Counted from the stretch's first letter, positions 8,317 through 17,989 are shown. The stretch: DNA of 64,000 nucleotides from Scandinavium hiltneri (GCF_024764835.1 NZ_JALIGE010000071.1:124001-188000); one strand, 5' to 3'. The notes: a model not told the origin generated them from the sequence alone. Program-made: numbers and translations.

Positions 8317-11300
8317 ATGCAATTTATAACAAACGGCCCTGACATTCCTGAGTCTCTTTTGCAGGCTCATGAGGAAGGTCGAGTGGTATTTTTCTGCGGT
8401 GCGGGCATCTCATATCCTGCGCGTCTGCCGGGCTTTGAAGGGTTGGTTAAGGAAATTTACCGACTAAATGGAACAAAACCTTCGGAACTTGAACAAGCTG
8501 TATTGGATCGGGGGCAGTATGATGCCACATTAGATCTTCTTGAACGTCGTTTGCCCGGTCAGAGACTTACCGTTCGCCGCGCACTTGTGAGTGCACTGAA
8601 ACCAAACACCCGCATCAAAGGTGCCGTAGATACACAGGCAGCGCTGTTACGTCTGGCACGTAATCGTGAAGGGTCACTAAAACTGGTCACGACGAACTTT
8701 GACCGTATTTTTCACGTAGCCGCCAAACGTACTCGCCAAACCTTCCACGAATATTCATCCCCTATGTTACCTATTCCCAAAAATAGCCGATGGGATGGAC
8801 TGGTCTTTTTGCATGGATTGATACCTGATAAGCCGGATGATACAGCCCTGAACCGGCTGGTTGTTACCAGTGGCGATTTCGGACTGGCATACCTGACTGA
8901 ACGCTGGGCTGCTCGTTTTGTAAGTGAGTTGTTCCGTAACTATGTGGTTTGTTTTGTGGGGTACAGTATCAATGACCCTGTATTGCGCTACATGATGGAT
9001 GCATTAGCGGCTGACCGTATGCTGGGTGAAATTACCCCGCAGGCCTGGGCTCTGGGTGATTGCGAACCTGGACAGGAAGAGCAAAAAGCCAATGAGTGGG
9101 AGGCTAAAGGTGTTACCCCTGTTCTCTATAATGTTCCGGCCGGTAGCAGAGACCATTCTGCCTTACATAAAACCCTACATGCCTGGGCAGATACATACCG
9201 TGATGGGGTCCAGGGAAAAGAAGCGATAGTTGTCAAACATGCTCCCGCACGGCCACAGGATACGACGAGGCAGGACAATTTTGTCGGGCGGATGCTGTGG
9301 GCGTTATCGGATAAATCAGGATTACCCGCGAAGCGCTTTGCTGATTTCGATCCCGTTCCTTCACTGGACTGGTTACTGGAGACATTCAGTCTTGAGACAC
9401 TTGGGCATGAAGATTTAGCCCGGTTTGGTGTCCCTCCTCAGGAAGAGGTGGATACGAAGCTTCGTTTTAGTCTGGTCCGACGCCCCGCTTCTTACACACG
9501 CGCACCATATATGTGTCTGGCCTCATGGGGCTCGACCGATAGTCAATGGGATGACGTGATGACTCACATTTCCCGTTGGCTGATACGCCATCTGGACGAC
9601 CCCCGACTGATTATCTGGATAGCCGAGCGAGGAGGACAACTCCATGAACGCTGTATGTGGCTGATTCAGCAAAAATTAGACAGTCTTGCTACTCTGAAAC
9701 TAAACGGGAAGGTCGCTGAACTGGATGAAATTCGTTTAAATGCCCCTAAGGCTGTTCCTGGCCCCCATATGTGCACCTTATGGAACCTTCTACTCAGTGA
9801 GCGGCTAAAATCAGCGGGACATAATTCTGATCTCTATAGCTGGTTTAGTCGGCTTAAAAGAGACGGCTTAACCACTACAATGCGTTTGAAATTGCGCGAG
9901 TTACTTTCTCCAAAGATTTTATTGAGGAAGCCCATTCGCTGGGATTACGGCGTAAGTGACACTGATGAACCACTCAGCATCAGACACTTAGTTGATTGGG
10001 AACTGGTACTCGCCGCAGACCATGTGTACTCCACTCTGGACGAAGAGGCTAAAGGCAACTGGAATACAGCTTTACCTATCCTGCTGAACGATTTTCAACA
10101 GCTTTTACGGGATGCGCTGGATCTGTTGCATGAGCTGGGTGAGGCTGATGAGTTTAGAGATCGTTCATACTGGGATCTTCCATCCATTACCCCACACTGG
10201 CAGAACCGGGGATTTCATGATTGGGTTAGTTTGATTGCGCTGCTGCGGGATTCATGGCTCGCAGTTCGGGCTAATGACATCCCACGTGCAGCAATCATTG
10301 CGCAAGGATGGATTGAACTCCCTTATCCTACCTTCAAGCGACTGGCTCTCTTTGCTGCCAGCCATGATAACTGTATCTCTTCCGAAGAATGGGTTAAATG
10401 GTTGTTGAGCGATGATTCATGGTGGTTGTGGTGTGTTGAGACCAAACGGGAAGTCAACAGGTTGTTTGTGTTACAGGGGAGGCATCTGAGCGGACTTGCG
10501 CAGGAAAACCTGGAAACCGCAATTCTTGCTGGGCCGCCACGCAGAATGTACCGGGATAATCTTGAGGATGGAAGGTGGCAATCTATTACTGATCATTCTG
10601 TCTGGTTGCATCTGGCTAAACTAAAAACTTCTGATCTGGAACTGGGAGAATCGGCAACGGCACGACTGGCAGAATTATCCAACAGGTATCCAGCGTTGAA
10701 GCTGGCTGACAACGAGCGAGACGAGTTTTCTCACTGGATGAGCGGGACAGGCGATCCGGATTATGAGGACAGCCAGGACATTGAACCTGCCCCCCGAAAT
10801 CGACAGGAGTTGGTTATATGGCTCAAAAAACCCGAACCTGAACACCGACCTATATACGAAGATACCTGGAGAGATGTTTGCCGTACTCGATTCTTTCATA
10901 GTGCGTATGCACTTTGCGATCTGGCCAAAAGTGATATCTGGCCCACTGAACGATGGCGTGTAGCTCTCCAGGCCTGGGCTGATGATGGTCTGGTGTCACG
11001 CTCGTGGCATTATGTTGCACCTGTGGTCCAGACCATGCCTGATCATTTTCTTAAGGAGATTATCCATAGTGTGGCATGGTGGATGGAAACGGCTTCTAAG
11101 GTTATAAACCACCACAAAGATATACTTATCGGACTCTGTCGCAGAATACTGGCATTACCACTTGAAGCTGGTACCGATGCAAATATTGTCAGCAACGGCA
11201 TTAAATCATACAGTCCGGTCGATGCTGCGATAAATCACCCCATCGGACATGTTACTCAGATTCTGGTCAACCTGTGGTTCAAGCAAGATCCAAATGATAA

Positions 11301-12153
11301 CGAGCAACTTCCCGATTATCTCAAGTCCATTTTCAGTGCGCTGTGTGATCCTGATATCGAGCGATTTATACATGGGCGGGTGTTGTTGAGTTCACAGCTA
11401 ATTGCACTTTTCCGTGTAGACCGCCCCTGGACAGAACAATATCTTTTACCATTCTTCAACTGGGACAATCCCTTTGAGGCGAAGTCCGTTTGGGAAGGCT
11501 TTCTCTGGTCGCCTCGCCTTTACCAGCCATTGATGACGGCCTTTAAATCTCAATGCCTTGATAGTGCAAACCACTATGCAGAACTCGGCGATCATCGTCA
11601 GCAATACGCAACTTTCTTAACATACGCAGCATTAGGCCCGACAGCAGATTACACAACCGAAGAATTTCGTGCCGCTTTTAACGCACTTCCGTCAGAAGGT
11701 CTTGAAAAGTGTGCTCTGGCACTCTGTCAGGCGCAAGAAGGGGCGGCTGACAAGAGAGAGGATTATTGGAAAAATCGAGTCCGGCCATTGTGGCAAAACA
11801 TCTGGCCGAAATCCCGGGATCTGGTCACTTCTCAAATGACCGTTTCACTTGCCCGGCTAATCATTGCTACTGGCGACGAATTTCCCTCTGCTTTGGATGA
11901 CGTACATAACTGGCTGATACCTGTTGAACATCCATACTATGTCGTACACCGGCTACTTGAATCGGGACTGTGCACGCGCTTTCCTGCCGAAGCAGCATTG
12001 CTACTGGGTTACATAATTGCTGGTGAGAAACGCCAGTGGTTATCTGAGGAGTTGGGTACTTGCCTGGATGACATTATCCAGGCTGCTCCAAACCTTGAGC
12101 AAGACTTGCAATACTCACGACTAAGAGACTATTACAGGAGGAACAGCGCCTAA
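8317..12153 (+). CDS. SIR2-domain protein resembling anti-phage defence-associated sirtuins (Dsr1-like)
   Basis: A 1278-residue single-gene system. The N-terminal SIR2 domain (about residues 1-300) shows VVFFCGAGIS (23-32, NAD loop), VTTNFDRIF (124-132), the catalytic-type histidine in FLHGLIPD (His166) and FVGYSINDP (213-221). These are the hallmarks of SIR2_2 NAD-hydrolysing effectors. The remaining ~950 residues are tryptophan-rich and helical, without membrane spans. From memory they resemble the DUF4020-type C-terminal part of Dsr1 proteins, which would sense the phage. In known DSR systems phage recognition unleashes NAD depletion and abortive infection; that is family knowledge, not shown here. 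AGGAG lies upstream of the ATG. The gene is solitary between repeat copies A and B and less GC-rich than the backbone. Confidence 0.82.
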   Translation: MQFITNGPDIPESLLQAHEEGRVVFFCGAGISYPARLPGFEGLVKEIYRLNGTKPSELEQAVLDRGQYDATLDLLERRLPGQRLTVRRALVSALKPNTRIKGAVDTQAALLRLARNREGSLKLVTTNFDRIFHVAAKRTRQTFHEYSSPMLPIPKNSRWDGLVFLHGLIPDKPDDTALNRLVVTSGDFGLAYLTERWAARFVSELFRNYVVCFVGYSINDPVLRYMMDALAADRMLGEITPQAWALGDCEPGQEEQKANEWEAKGVTPVLYNVPAGSRDHSALHKTLHAWADTYRDGVQGKEAIVVKHAPARPQDTTRQDNFVGRMLWALSDKSGLPAKRFADFDPVPSLDWLLETFSLETLGHEDLARFGVPPQEEVDTKLRFSLVRRPASYTRAPYMCLASWGSTDSQWDDVMTHISRWLIRHLDDPRLIIWIAERGGQLHERCMWLIQQKLDSLATLKLNGKVAELDEIRLNAPKAVPGPHMCTLWNLLLSERLKSAGHNSDLYSWFSRLKRDGLTTTMRLKLRELLSPKILLRKPIRWDYGVSDTDEPLSIRHLVDWELVLAADHVYSTLDEEAKGNWNTALPILLNDFQQLLRDALDLLHELGEADEFRDRSYWDLPSITPHWQNRGFHDWVSLIALLRDSWLAVRANDIPRAAIIAQGWIELPYPTFKRLALFAASHDNCISSEEWVKWLLSDDSWWLWCVETKREVNRLFVLQGRHLSGLAQENLETAILAGPPRRMYRDNLEDGRWQSITDHSVWLHLAKLKTSDLELGESATARLAELSNRYPALKLADNERDEFSHWMSGTGDPDYEDSQDIEPAPRNRQELVIWLKKPEPEHRPIYEDTWRDVCRTRFFHSAYALCDLAKSDIWPTERWRVALQAWADDGLVSRSWHYVAPVVQTMPDHFLKEIIHSVAWWMETASKVINHHKDILIGLCRRILALPLEAGTDANIVSNGIKSYSPVDAAINHPIGHVTQILVNLWFKQDPNDNEQLPDYLKSIFSALCDPDIERFIHGRVLLSSQLIALFRVDRPWTEQYLLPFFNWDNPFEAKSVWEGFLWSPRLYQPLMTAFKSQCLDSANHYAELGDHRQQYATFLTYAALGPTADYTTEEFRAAFNALPSEGLEKCALALCQAQEGAADKREDYWKNRVRPLWQNIWPKSRDLVTSQMTVSLARLIIATGDEFPSALDDVHNWLIPVEHPYYVVHRLLESGLCTRFPAEAALLLGYIIAGEKRQWLSEELGTCLDDIIQAAPNLEQDLQYSRLRDYYRRNSA

Positions 12154-12219
12154 TAGGCGTTCGATAAATAATCCTAAGTAACTGTCAGCAAGAGTTCCAA
12201 TGTAGCTTTAGTGACGTCC

Positions 12220-12271
12220 GCTTCTGGCACAGAGCGGACGAACTTGCTAAGTCAAAGGTCCGCTGTGAGCG
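12220..12271 (+). repeat. 52-bp intergenic element, copy B
   Basis: Copy B has the same length and orientation as copies A (8080) and C (19401). Its left half forms the hairpin GTCCGCT...AGCGGAC. It lies between the SIR2 gene and the dehydratase. The 279-bp gap around it holds no gene. Confidence 0.65.
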
Positions 12272-12432
12272 AAAAACGGTCGTACATTAGTATCTTCTGG
12301 ACGGAATTGTAAGCGGCACTTTCATTAGCCGTTGTATCCATCCCTTTATTATCTTACCCGTTATGATAATTATGTCTCTCAGCCTGAAACGCCTCTCATT
12401 TATCAGGAAAAAAAATCATAAGGATCAAACAC

Positions 12433-13269
12433 ATGGGAATAAGTATCCGGACTCCACTTATACATTCACTGCCCTTAAGCCAGCATTGCGGATGTCATGT
12501 CTGGCTTAAAATGGAATCTTCCCAGCCGACGGGATCGTTCAAGCTCAGAAGTGCAGAGAACATCTGTCGCCATTACGCGGAAACGGGGGCAACAGCATTC
12601 ATCAGTTCATCCGGCGGCAATGCAGGCATAGCGGTGGCTCATTGCGGCCGCAAACTGGGGCTGCCGGTCACTGTCGTTGTGCCGGAAAGCACGTCTGACA
12701 GGGCAAAACAGCTTATTGAGCAGGAGGGTGCCAGGGTTATTGTGCACGGGAAAGTATGGAGCGAAGCGAACGACTACGCCCTGTCACTGGCGACGGATGA
12801 CATTATCTGTGTACATCCCTTTGATCATCCACTTTTGTGGGAAGGCATCAGCACAATCGTGGATGAGGTCATCAGCGAAGGGTTAACGCCTGATGCGGTT
12901 ATTCTTTCCGTTGGCGGCGGGAGCATGCTGTCCGGTATCGCTCAGGGACTGGAGAAACATCAGCTTGGTCATATTCCGGTTTACGCCGTTGAAACCCAGG
13001 GTACGGCCTCGCTTAATGCCGGCAAGCTGGTCCGTCTTGATAAGGTCAGCGGTATAGCCACGACGCTGGCCGCAAGCCAGGTTTGCGAAAATGTTTTCAA
13101 TGTGGCCTGCCGGCGCTTTCTTGATGACCATCGCGTGCTCACCGAGCCGGCGTGCGGTGTGTCACTCTCACTTTTATATGACCACAAAATCAGGTTCAAC
13201 CCTGCAGATAATGTACTTGTCATTGTTTGCGGCGGGACATCGGTCACGCTGGAAGGGATAGCGGGCTGA
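12433..13269 (+). CDS. PLP-dependent serine/threonine dehydratase-like protein
   Basis: A 278-residue fold-type II PLP enzyme. The Schiff-base Lys is in QPTGSFKLRS (about residue 38), the substrate loop is SSSGGNAGIAVA (about 57-68), the glycine-rich phosphate-binding loop is ILSVGGGSMLSG, and the C-terminal stretch VIVCGGTSVTLEGI fits the family. It resembles short L-serine/L-threonine ammonia-lyases that deaminate to pyruvate or 2-oxobutanoate, and it lacks any C-terminal ACT regulatory domain. The gene stands alone between repeat copy B and the sugar operon, with an AAGGA site ahead of the ATG. Related substrates such as D-serine or cysteine cannot be excluded. Confidence 0.78.
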   Translation: MGISIRTPLIHSLPLSQHCGCHVWLKMESSQPTGSFKLRSAENICRHYAETGATAFISSSGGNAGIAVAHCGRKLGLPVTVVVPESTSDRAKQLIEQEGARVIVHGKVWSEANDYALSLATDDIICVHPFDHPLLWEGISTIVDEVISEGLTPDAVILSVGGGSMLSGIAQGLEKHQLGHIPVYAVETQGTASLNAGKLVRLDKVSGIATTLAASQVCENVFNVACRRFLDDHRVLTEPACGVSLSLLYDHKIRFNPADNVLVIVCGGTSVTLEGIAG

Positions 13270-13413
13270 CAGATAAGCAAAGTGATTCTGCCAGAGTTTA
13301 TTAGAAAAAGGGTTTTGGCGAACTGCCGCAGTAGAGAGTTAGGGGAAACTATGAGCTAACAGAGGAAGTTGGCCCATGAAAGGTAACAGCCGAAACTGAT
13401 TGAACATTCCGCT

Positions 13414-13435
13414 ATTTGTGACATACATCACGTAA
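13414..13435 (+). promoter_or_regulatory. CRP site upstream of the PTS operon
   Basis: TGTGA-N6-TCACG (13417-13432) is a near-perfect cAMP-CRP half-site pair about 130 bp ahead of the GntR gene. It predicts catabolite activation of the operon. Confidence 0.7.
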
Positions 13436-13513
13436 AAGTGATCCTGTTTTGAACACTAAAATTGTGACTCCTTGCTACGTCTCCCATCTAAAAAATCCCT
13501 ATCATAAATTCCA

Positions 13514-13541
13514 AGTTGTACATGATTGTCCATAGACAACT
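13514..13541 (+). promoter_or_regulatory. Probable GntR operator
   Basis: AGTTGT (13514-13519) and ACAACT (13536-13541) form an inverted repeat enclosing a second palindrome, TTGTC-cata-GACAA (13526-13539). It lies 21 bp upstream of the regulator start and suits autorepression by a HutC-type GntR protein. Confidence 0.6.
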
Positions 13542-13562
13542 CTAAATGTTCAGGTGCGCACC

Positions 13563-14309
13563 ATGAAAACATTGAGTAAAAGTTCACAAATTCCACTTTA
13601 TCAACAGGTTGTTGAGTGGATAAGGGAAAGTATCTATAGCGGTGAGTTGATTGAGGATGACCGCATACCTTCAGAGTTTCAAATAATGGATATGCTGGAG
13701 GTAAGTCGCGGTACCGTTAAGAAAGCGGTGGACCAACTGGTCAGAGAAGGCATCCTTGTGCAAGTTCAGGGCAAAGGAACCTTTGTGAAGAAGGAAAATG
13801 TTGCTTATCCACTGGGCGAGGGCTTACTTTCTTTTGCTGAAGCCTTAGCAAGCCAGAAAATAAACTTCACAACCAGCGTTATTACTTCCAGGCTAGAGCC
13901 AGCCAACCGCTTTGTGGCTGAAAAACTGGGAATCAATCCGGGACAGGATGTTTTATTTCTTGAACGCCTCCGTTCTATTGGCGATGAAAAAGTTATGCTG
14001 ATTGAAAATAGAATTAACGCTGACCTTTGCCCCGGCATTATTGATGTGGATTTCACCAAGGAAAATCTATTCCCAACAATAGAGAGACTATCTGCAAGGA
14101 AAATAAGCTTCTCTGAAAGTCGTTACGCAGCCAGACTAATTGGTAATGAACGAGGACATTACCTTGATATTAGTGACGAGGCTCCTGTTCTACATTTAGA
14201 ACAGTTGGTATTTTTCTCCAGAGGATCGCCAGTTGAGTTTGGTAACGTCTGGTTAAAAGGCAATAAATATTATCTTGGCACCATTTTGCAGCGCCGGGAT
14301 GCTAACTAG
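13563..14309 (+). CDS. GntR-family transcriptional regulator, HutC/UTRA type
   Basis: Regulator of the adjacent sugar operon (248 aa). The N-terminal winged helix (about residues 8-75) includes RIPSEFQIMDMLEVSRGTVK and the wing LVQVQGKGTFV. The C-terminal UTRA ligand domain (about 90-245) holds FLERLRSIGDEKVMLIENRI and SPVEFGNVWLKGNKYYL. Such proteins bind phosphorylated sugars and leave the operator. It precedes the PTS genes in the same direction and an operator-like palindrome lies upstream. ATG 13563 is used; a GTG three codons earlier is possible. Confidence 0.88.
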   Translation: MKTLSKSSQIPLYQQVVEWIRESIYSGELIEDDRIPSEFQIMDMLEVSRGTVKKAVDQLVREGILVQVQGKGTFVKKENVAYPLGEGLLSFAEALASQKINFTTSVITSRLEPANRFVAEKLGINPGQDVLFLERLRSIGDEKVMLIENRINADLCPGIIDVDFTKENLFPTIERLSARKISFSESRYAARLIGNERGHYLDISDEAPVLHLEQLVFFSRGSPVEFGNVWLKGNKYYLGTILQRRDAN

Positions 14310-14322
14310 CAAAGAGGGAATT

Positions 14323-14796
14323 ATGCAGGATATTAACTTTCGTCGCCATTATGTACGCCACCTCCCTAAGGAGGTCAGCCAGAAGGACATAATCAGGGCA
14401 CTTGCCAGCCCACTAATTAACGATGGTATGGTCGTGTCTGATTTTGCTGATCATGTTATTGAGAGAGAACGACATTTTCCAACAGGTCTGCCGGTGGAAC
14501 CTGTAGGTGTCGCTATCCCACATACTGATCACAAGCATGTCCGTCAGAATGCAATCAGTGTTGGAGTACTGGCGGAGTCCGTCAATTTTGAAGATATGGG
14601 CGGAGAGCCTGAACCTGTGCCTGTCAGGGTGGTGTTCATGCTTGCTTTAGGTGAAAGCAACAAGCAACTCAATGTGTTGGGTTGGGTAATGGATGTCATC
14701 CAGGATGAAGATTTTATGCAGCAATTGCTGGTCATGAATGATGATGAAATTTATCAGTCGATTTACACACGTATATCTGAAAGAGGTGAGTTATGA
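14323..14796 (+). CDS. PTS EIIA component, GatA-like (fructose/mannitol/galactitol EIIA domain)
   Basis: Cytoplasmic phosphocarrier (157 aa). The phospho-histidine is in GVAIPHTDHKHV (about residue 67), after PTGLPVEPV. It passes phosphate from HPr to the EIIB encoded next. The ATG at 14323 follows AGAGGGA; it overlaps the EIIB start by 4 bp (ATGA), which suggests coupling. This is the first of two GatABC-type sets in the window and is clearly diverged from the gatA at 57785. Confidence 0.85.
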   Translation: MQDINFRRHYVRHLPKEVSQKDIIRALASPLINDGMVVSDFADHVIERERHFPTGLPVEPVGVAIPHTDHKHVRQNAISVGVLAESVNFEDMGGEPEPVPVRVVFMLALGESNKQLNVLGWVMDVIQDEDFMQQLLVMNDDEIYQSIYTRISERGEL

Positions 14797-15080
14797 GTCA
14801 AATGATACTGTTTGTTTGTGCAACTGGTGTTGCTACTTCCACGGCCGTCGCCGAAAAAGTAATGGAATATTGTAAAGATAATGGGCTTGACGTCAATTAC
14901 TCACAAACTAATGTGGCTTCACTTCCGAATAACACTGATGGTGCTACTTTAGTTGTATCAACAACTAAAGTTCCTTATGAACTGGATATCCCGGTTATTA
15001 GTGGCCTGCCAATCATTACCGGGATAGGCGAGGAGAAGGTCCTTGAGGAAATAGTTTCCATCCTCAAGAGTCAAGCCTGA
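14793..15080 (+). CDS. PTS EIIB component, GatB-like
   Basis: Small phosphocarrier (95 aa). The phospho-cysteine is in FVCATGVATST (about residue 9), at the standard P-loop position of galactitol-type EIIB. It receives phosphate from EIIA and gives it to the sugar carried by EIIC. It overlaps the EIIA gene; 73 bp separate it from EIIC. Confidence 0.87.
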   Translation: MSQMILFVCATGVATSTAVAEKVMEYCKDNGLDVNYSQTNVASLPNNTDGATLVVSTTKVPYELDIPVISGLPIITGIGEEKVLEEIVSILKSQA

Positions 15081-15153
15081 ATTAAATAATAACTCAGATA
15101 AGTATCCCAGGCGCTAACGCGAGGTCTGGTCACATCTGAATAAGAGGTAGGAT

Positions 15154-16512
15154 ATGAATGATATAGCACATACCCTCTATACCGTTGTGCAATATGTATT
15201 AGGGTTTGGCCCAACGGTTTTATTGCCACTAGTCCTATTTTTCCTGGCATTGTTCTTTAAAGTTAAACCAGCAAAAGCACTTCGCTCATCCTTAATTGTC
15301 GGTATTGGTTTTGTTGGGATTTATGCCATCTTTGACATTCTCACAAGTAATGTAGGCCCGGCAGCGCAGGCGATGGTTGAACGAACCGGCATCAGTCTTC
15401 CTGTTGTCGATTTAGGCTGGCCACCATTAGCCGCGATTACATGGGGCTCACCGATTGCTCCTTTTGTTATCCCGCTGACAATGCTGATCAACGTCGGCAT
15501 GCTGGCTCTGAACAAGACACGAACTGTCGATGTTGACATGTGGAACTACTGGCACTTTGCCCTTGCTGGAACACTGGTTTACTACAGCACCGGGAGTTTT
15601 GTTTTGGGGCTGTCTGCCGCTGCTGTTGCCGCGATAGTTGTTCTCAAACTGGCGGACTGGTCAGCGCCATTAGTAGCTAAGTACTTTGGTCTGGAAGGCA
15701 TTTCGCTTCCTACCTTGTCAGCCGTCGTCTTCTTCCCGATTGGACTGTTGTTTGACAAAATCATCGACAAAATCCCTGGGCTGAACCGTATTCACATTGA
15801 TCCAGAAAACGTGCAGAAAAAACTGGGGATTTTTGGTGAACCTATGATGGTGGGTACCATTCTGGGTGTCTTGTTAGGCATCATTGCTGGTTATGATTTT
15901 AAGCATATTCTGTTATTGGGGATCAGCATCGGTGGCGTCATGTTCATTCTTCCACGTATGGTGCGAATTCTGATGGAAGGCTTGCTGCCTCTGTCTGAAG
16001 CGATCAAGAAATACCTGAATGCCAAATATCCCGGTCGTGATGATCTCTATATCGGGCTAGATATTGCGGTAGCAGTCGGTAACCCGGCCATTATTTCCAC
16101 AGCCCTGATCCTGACGCCAATCTCTGTCTTTATTGCGTTTCTTCTTCCAGGCAATAAAGTTCTACCGCTCGGTGATCTTGCGAATCTGGCTGTCATGGCA
16201 TCAATGATTGTACTGGCTTGCCGTGGCAATATTTTCCGGGCTGTGATTACTGCTATTCCAGTTATCATCGCAGATCTGTGGATCGCGACTAAGATTGCAC
16301 CATTCATTACCGGCATGGCTAAGGACGTCAATTTCAAAATGCCTGAGGGGTCAAGTGGTCAGGTATCAAGCTTCCTTGATGGTGGCAATCCGTTCCGCTT
16401 CTGGCTGCTTGAGATATTCAACGGAAATATCATCGCTATTGGTCTCGTCCCGGTAGTTGCTTTGATTATTTACGGTATCTTTCGTCTGACAAAAGGAACT
16501 GTCTATGCCTGA
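15154..16512 (+). CDS. PTS EIIC component, GatC-like membrane permease
   Basis: Polytopic inner-membrane permease (452 aa) of the galactitol EIIC family, beginning with a hydrophobic stretch and LGFGPTVLLPLVLFFLALFF. Conserved blocks shared with the true GatC at 58568 include KIPGLNRIHIDPENVQKKLG, FGEPMMVGTILGVLLG and VAVGNPAIISTALILTPISV. It moves an unidentified sugar or polyol across the membrane while phosphorylating it. It overlaps the kinase gene by 8 bp. Confidence 0.88.
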   Translation: MNDIAHTLYTVVQYVLGFGPTVLLPLVLFFLALFFKVKPAKALRSSLIVGIGFVGIYAIFDILTSNVGPAAQAMVERTGISLPVVDLGWPPLAAITWGSPIAPFVIPLTMLINVGMLALNKTRTVDVDMWNYWHFALAGTLVYYSTGSFVLGLSAAAVAAIVVLKLADWSAPLVAKYFGLEGISLPTLSAVVFFPIGLLFDKIIDKIPGLNRIHIDPENVQKKLGIFGEPMMVGTILGVLLGIIAGYDFKHILLLGISIGGVMFILPRMVRILMEGLLPLSEAIKKYLNAKYPGRDDLYIGLDIAVAVGNPAIISTALILTPISVFIAFLLPGNKVLPLGDLANLAVMASMIVLACRGNIFRAVITAIPVIIADLWIATKIAPFITGMAKDVNFKMPEGSSGQVSSFLDGGNPFRFWLLEIFNGNIIAIGLVPVVALIIYGIFRLTKGTVYA

Positions 16513-17989
16513 TTTCCGCACAGCGCTTGTCATCGATATTGGCACAACTAACTGCAAAGTCAGCTGCTATTCCTGTCATGACGCGTCAGTTTTGGAAGTT
16601 CGCAAATTTCCAACGCCCACAAAGGCGTCAGAAAAAGGCGGGGTAGATTTCGATATCGAAGCACTGTGGCAGGCACTGCGGCAGGTAATGGCCGAACTGG
16701 TGACTTCTGCACCGTATCCGGTGAAAGATATCAGTATTGCGAGTTTTGGTGAATCTGGCGTCTTCGTAGACAAGGATGGTGTCATTCTTACCCCGATGCT
16801 GGCCTGGTATGACCGTCGTGGTGAATCTTATCTCTCGTCGTTAAGCGAGTCAGAGGCTCAAGAACTGTACGCTATCACTGGGCTTCCCCCCCACAGTAAT
16901 TATTCTGCATTTAAAATGAGATGGTTGCTTGATAGCTACTCATTGCATGAACGAAGAGATATCTGCTGGTTACACGCGCCAGAAGTACTACTGTGGCGAA
17001 TGACGGGTGAGAGAAAAACTGAAGTATCGATGGCCAGCAGGACGTTATGTCTGGATGTGACTAGTCGTACGTGGTCTCGTAAAGCTGCCGGGATCCTTGG
17101 TATACCATTTGATGCGCTGGCTCCATTGATAAAGCCAGGAGAAGTGGCCGGATGGATGACCGCAATGCTCAGACATGAATTGGGATTCTCTCATGAAGTA
17201 AAAGTCACGCTTGCAGGACACGATCATATGGTCGGAGCCCGTGCATTACAGATGCAACCAGGTGAAGTGCTGAATTCTACAGGGACGACAGAGGGTATTT
17301 TGCTGCTAAATACTCAGCCAACGCTCAGTGACCAGTCAAGGAGGGATAAGCTGGCAAATGGTTGTTATTCTGATGCCGAATTTTTCACACTTTTTGCATC
17401 GCTTCCTGTCGGTGGTTATGCGCTTGAGTGGGTGAAAAAAACGTTTCGTTTGACGGATGAGGAAATTAACACAGGCCTGGAAAATGCAATGGGGCAATAT
17501 CTCCAGCCTTCCTGGTCTGCCGAACAGGTTCCTGTGTTCATTCCTCATTTGCGGGGGTCTGGTTCACCAAATAAAAATCGCCATACACGCGGTCTGATTT
17601 TTGGTCTGACGGATTCACTGCCGCCAGAGGCTCTCCTCGAAAGTGTCTTTATCGGTCTGGCGATGGAACTTGCCCACTGCTACGAGTGCTTTAACATCCC
17701 GACAGGCAAGACTGTAAAAGTGATAGGTCCTGCGGTGAAAAATCCATACTGGCTCCAATTGAAGGCTGATATCCTTCAATGCCCTGTCGAGGCCATTGCT
17801 TTTGATGAAGCCGTCTCCGTAGGGGCATTATTAATAGCCTGCCCGGATATTGCCCCTCCACCTGTTTCTGTGGCAGGTCATTTTATTCCTGATGCAACAC
17901 GGTCGGCAAAGTTGAAATTATATCAGAAACAATGGTTGGCATTTTATGAATTTAAATTGCTGCAAGAAGGAGTTCTTATTGGCGAATAA
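16505..17989 (+). CDS. FGGY-family carbohydrate kinase
   Basis: A 494-residue actin-fold sugar kinase. The ATP-binding phosphate-1 motif is LVIDIGTTNCKVS (about residues 8-20). Substrate-site sequences are WYDRRGES and LAGHDHMVGARA, the adenosine/phosphate-2 part is LNSTGTTEGIL, and the C-terminal FGGY region ends VKVIGPAVKNPYWLQLKADILQCPVEA. It overlaps the PTS permease gene, so it should work on the imported sugar phosphate or on a product of it. An FGGY kinase together with a PTS permease is unusual, since PTS sugars normally get a second phosphate from PfkB-type kinases. The substrate is unknown. Confidence 0.85.
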   Translation: MPDFRTALVIDIGTTNCKVSCYSCHDASVLEVRKFPTPTKASEKGGVDFDIEALWQALRQVMAELVTSAPYPVKDISIASFGESGVFVDKDGVILTPMLAWYDRRGESYLSSLSESEAQELYAITGLPPHSNYSAFKMRWLLDSYSLHERRDICWLHAPEVLLWRMTGERKTEVSMASRTLCLDVTSRTWSRKAAGILGIPFDALAPLIKPGEVAGWMTAMLRHELGFSHEVKVTLAGHDHMVGARALQMQPGEVLNSTGTTEGILLLNTQPTLSDQSRRDKLANGCYSDAEFFTLFASLPVGGYALEWVKKTFRLTDEEINTGLENAMGQYLQPSWSAEQVPVFIPHLRGSGSPNKNRHTRGLIFGLTDSLPPEALLESVFIGLAMELAHCYECFNIPTGKTVKVIGPAVKNPYWLQLKADILQCPVEAIAFDEAVSVGALLIACPDIAPPPVSVAGHFIPDATRSAKLKLYQKQWLAFYEFKLLQEGVLIGE

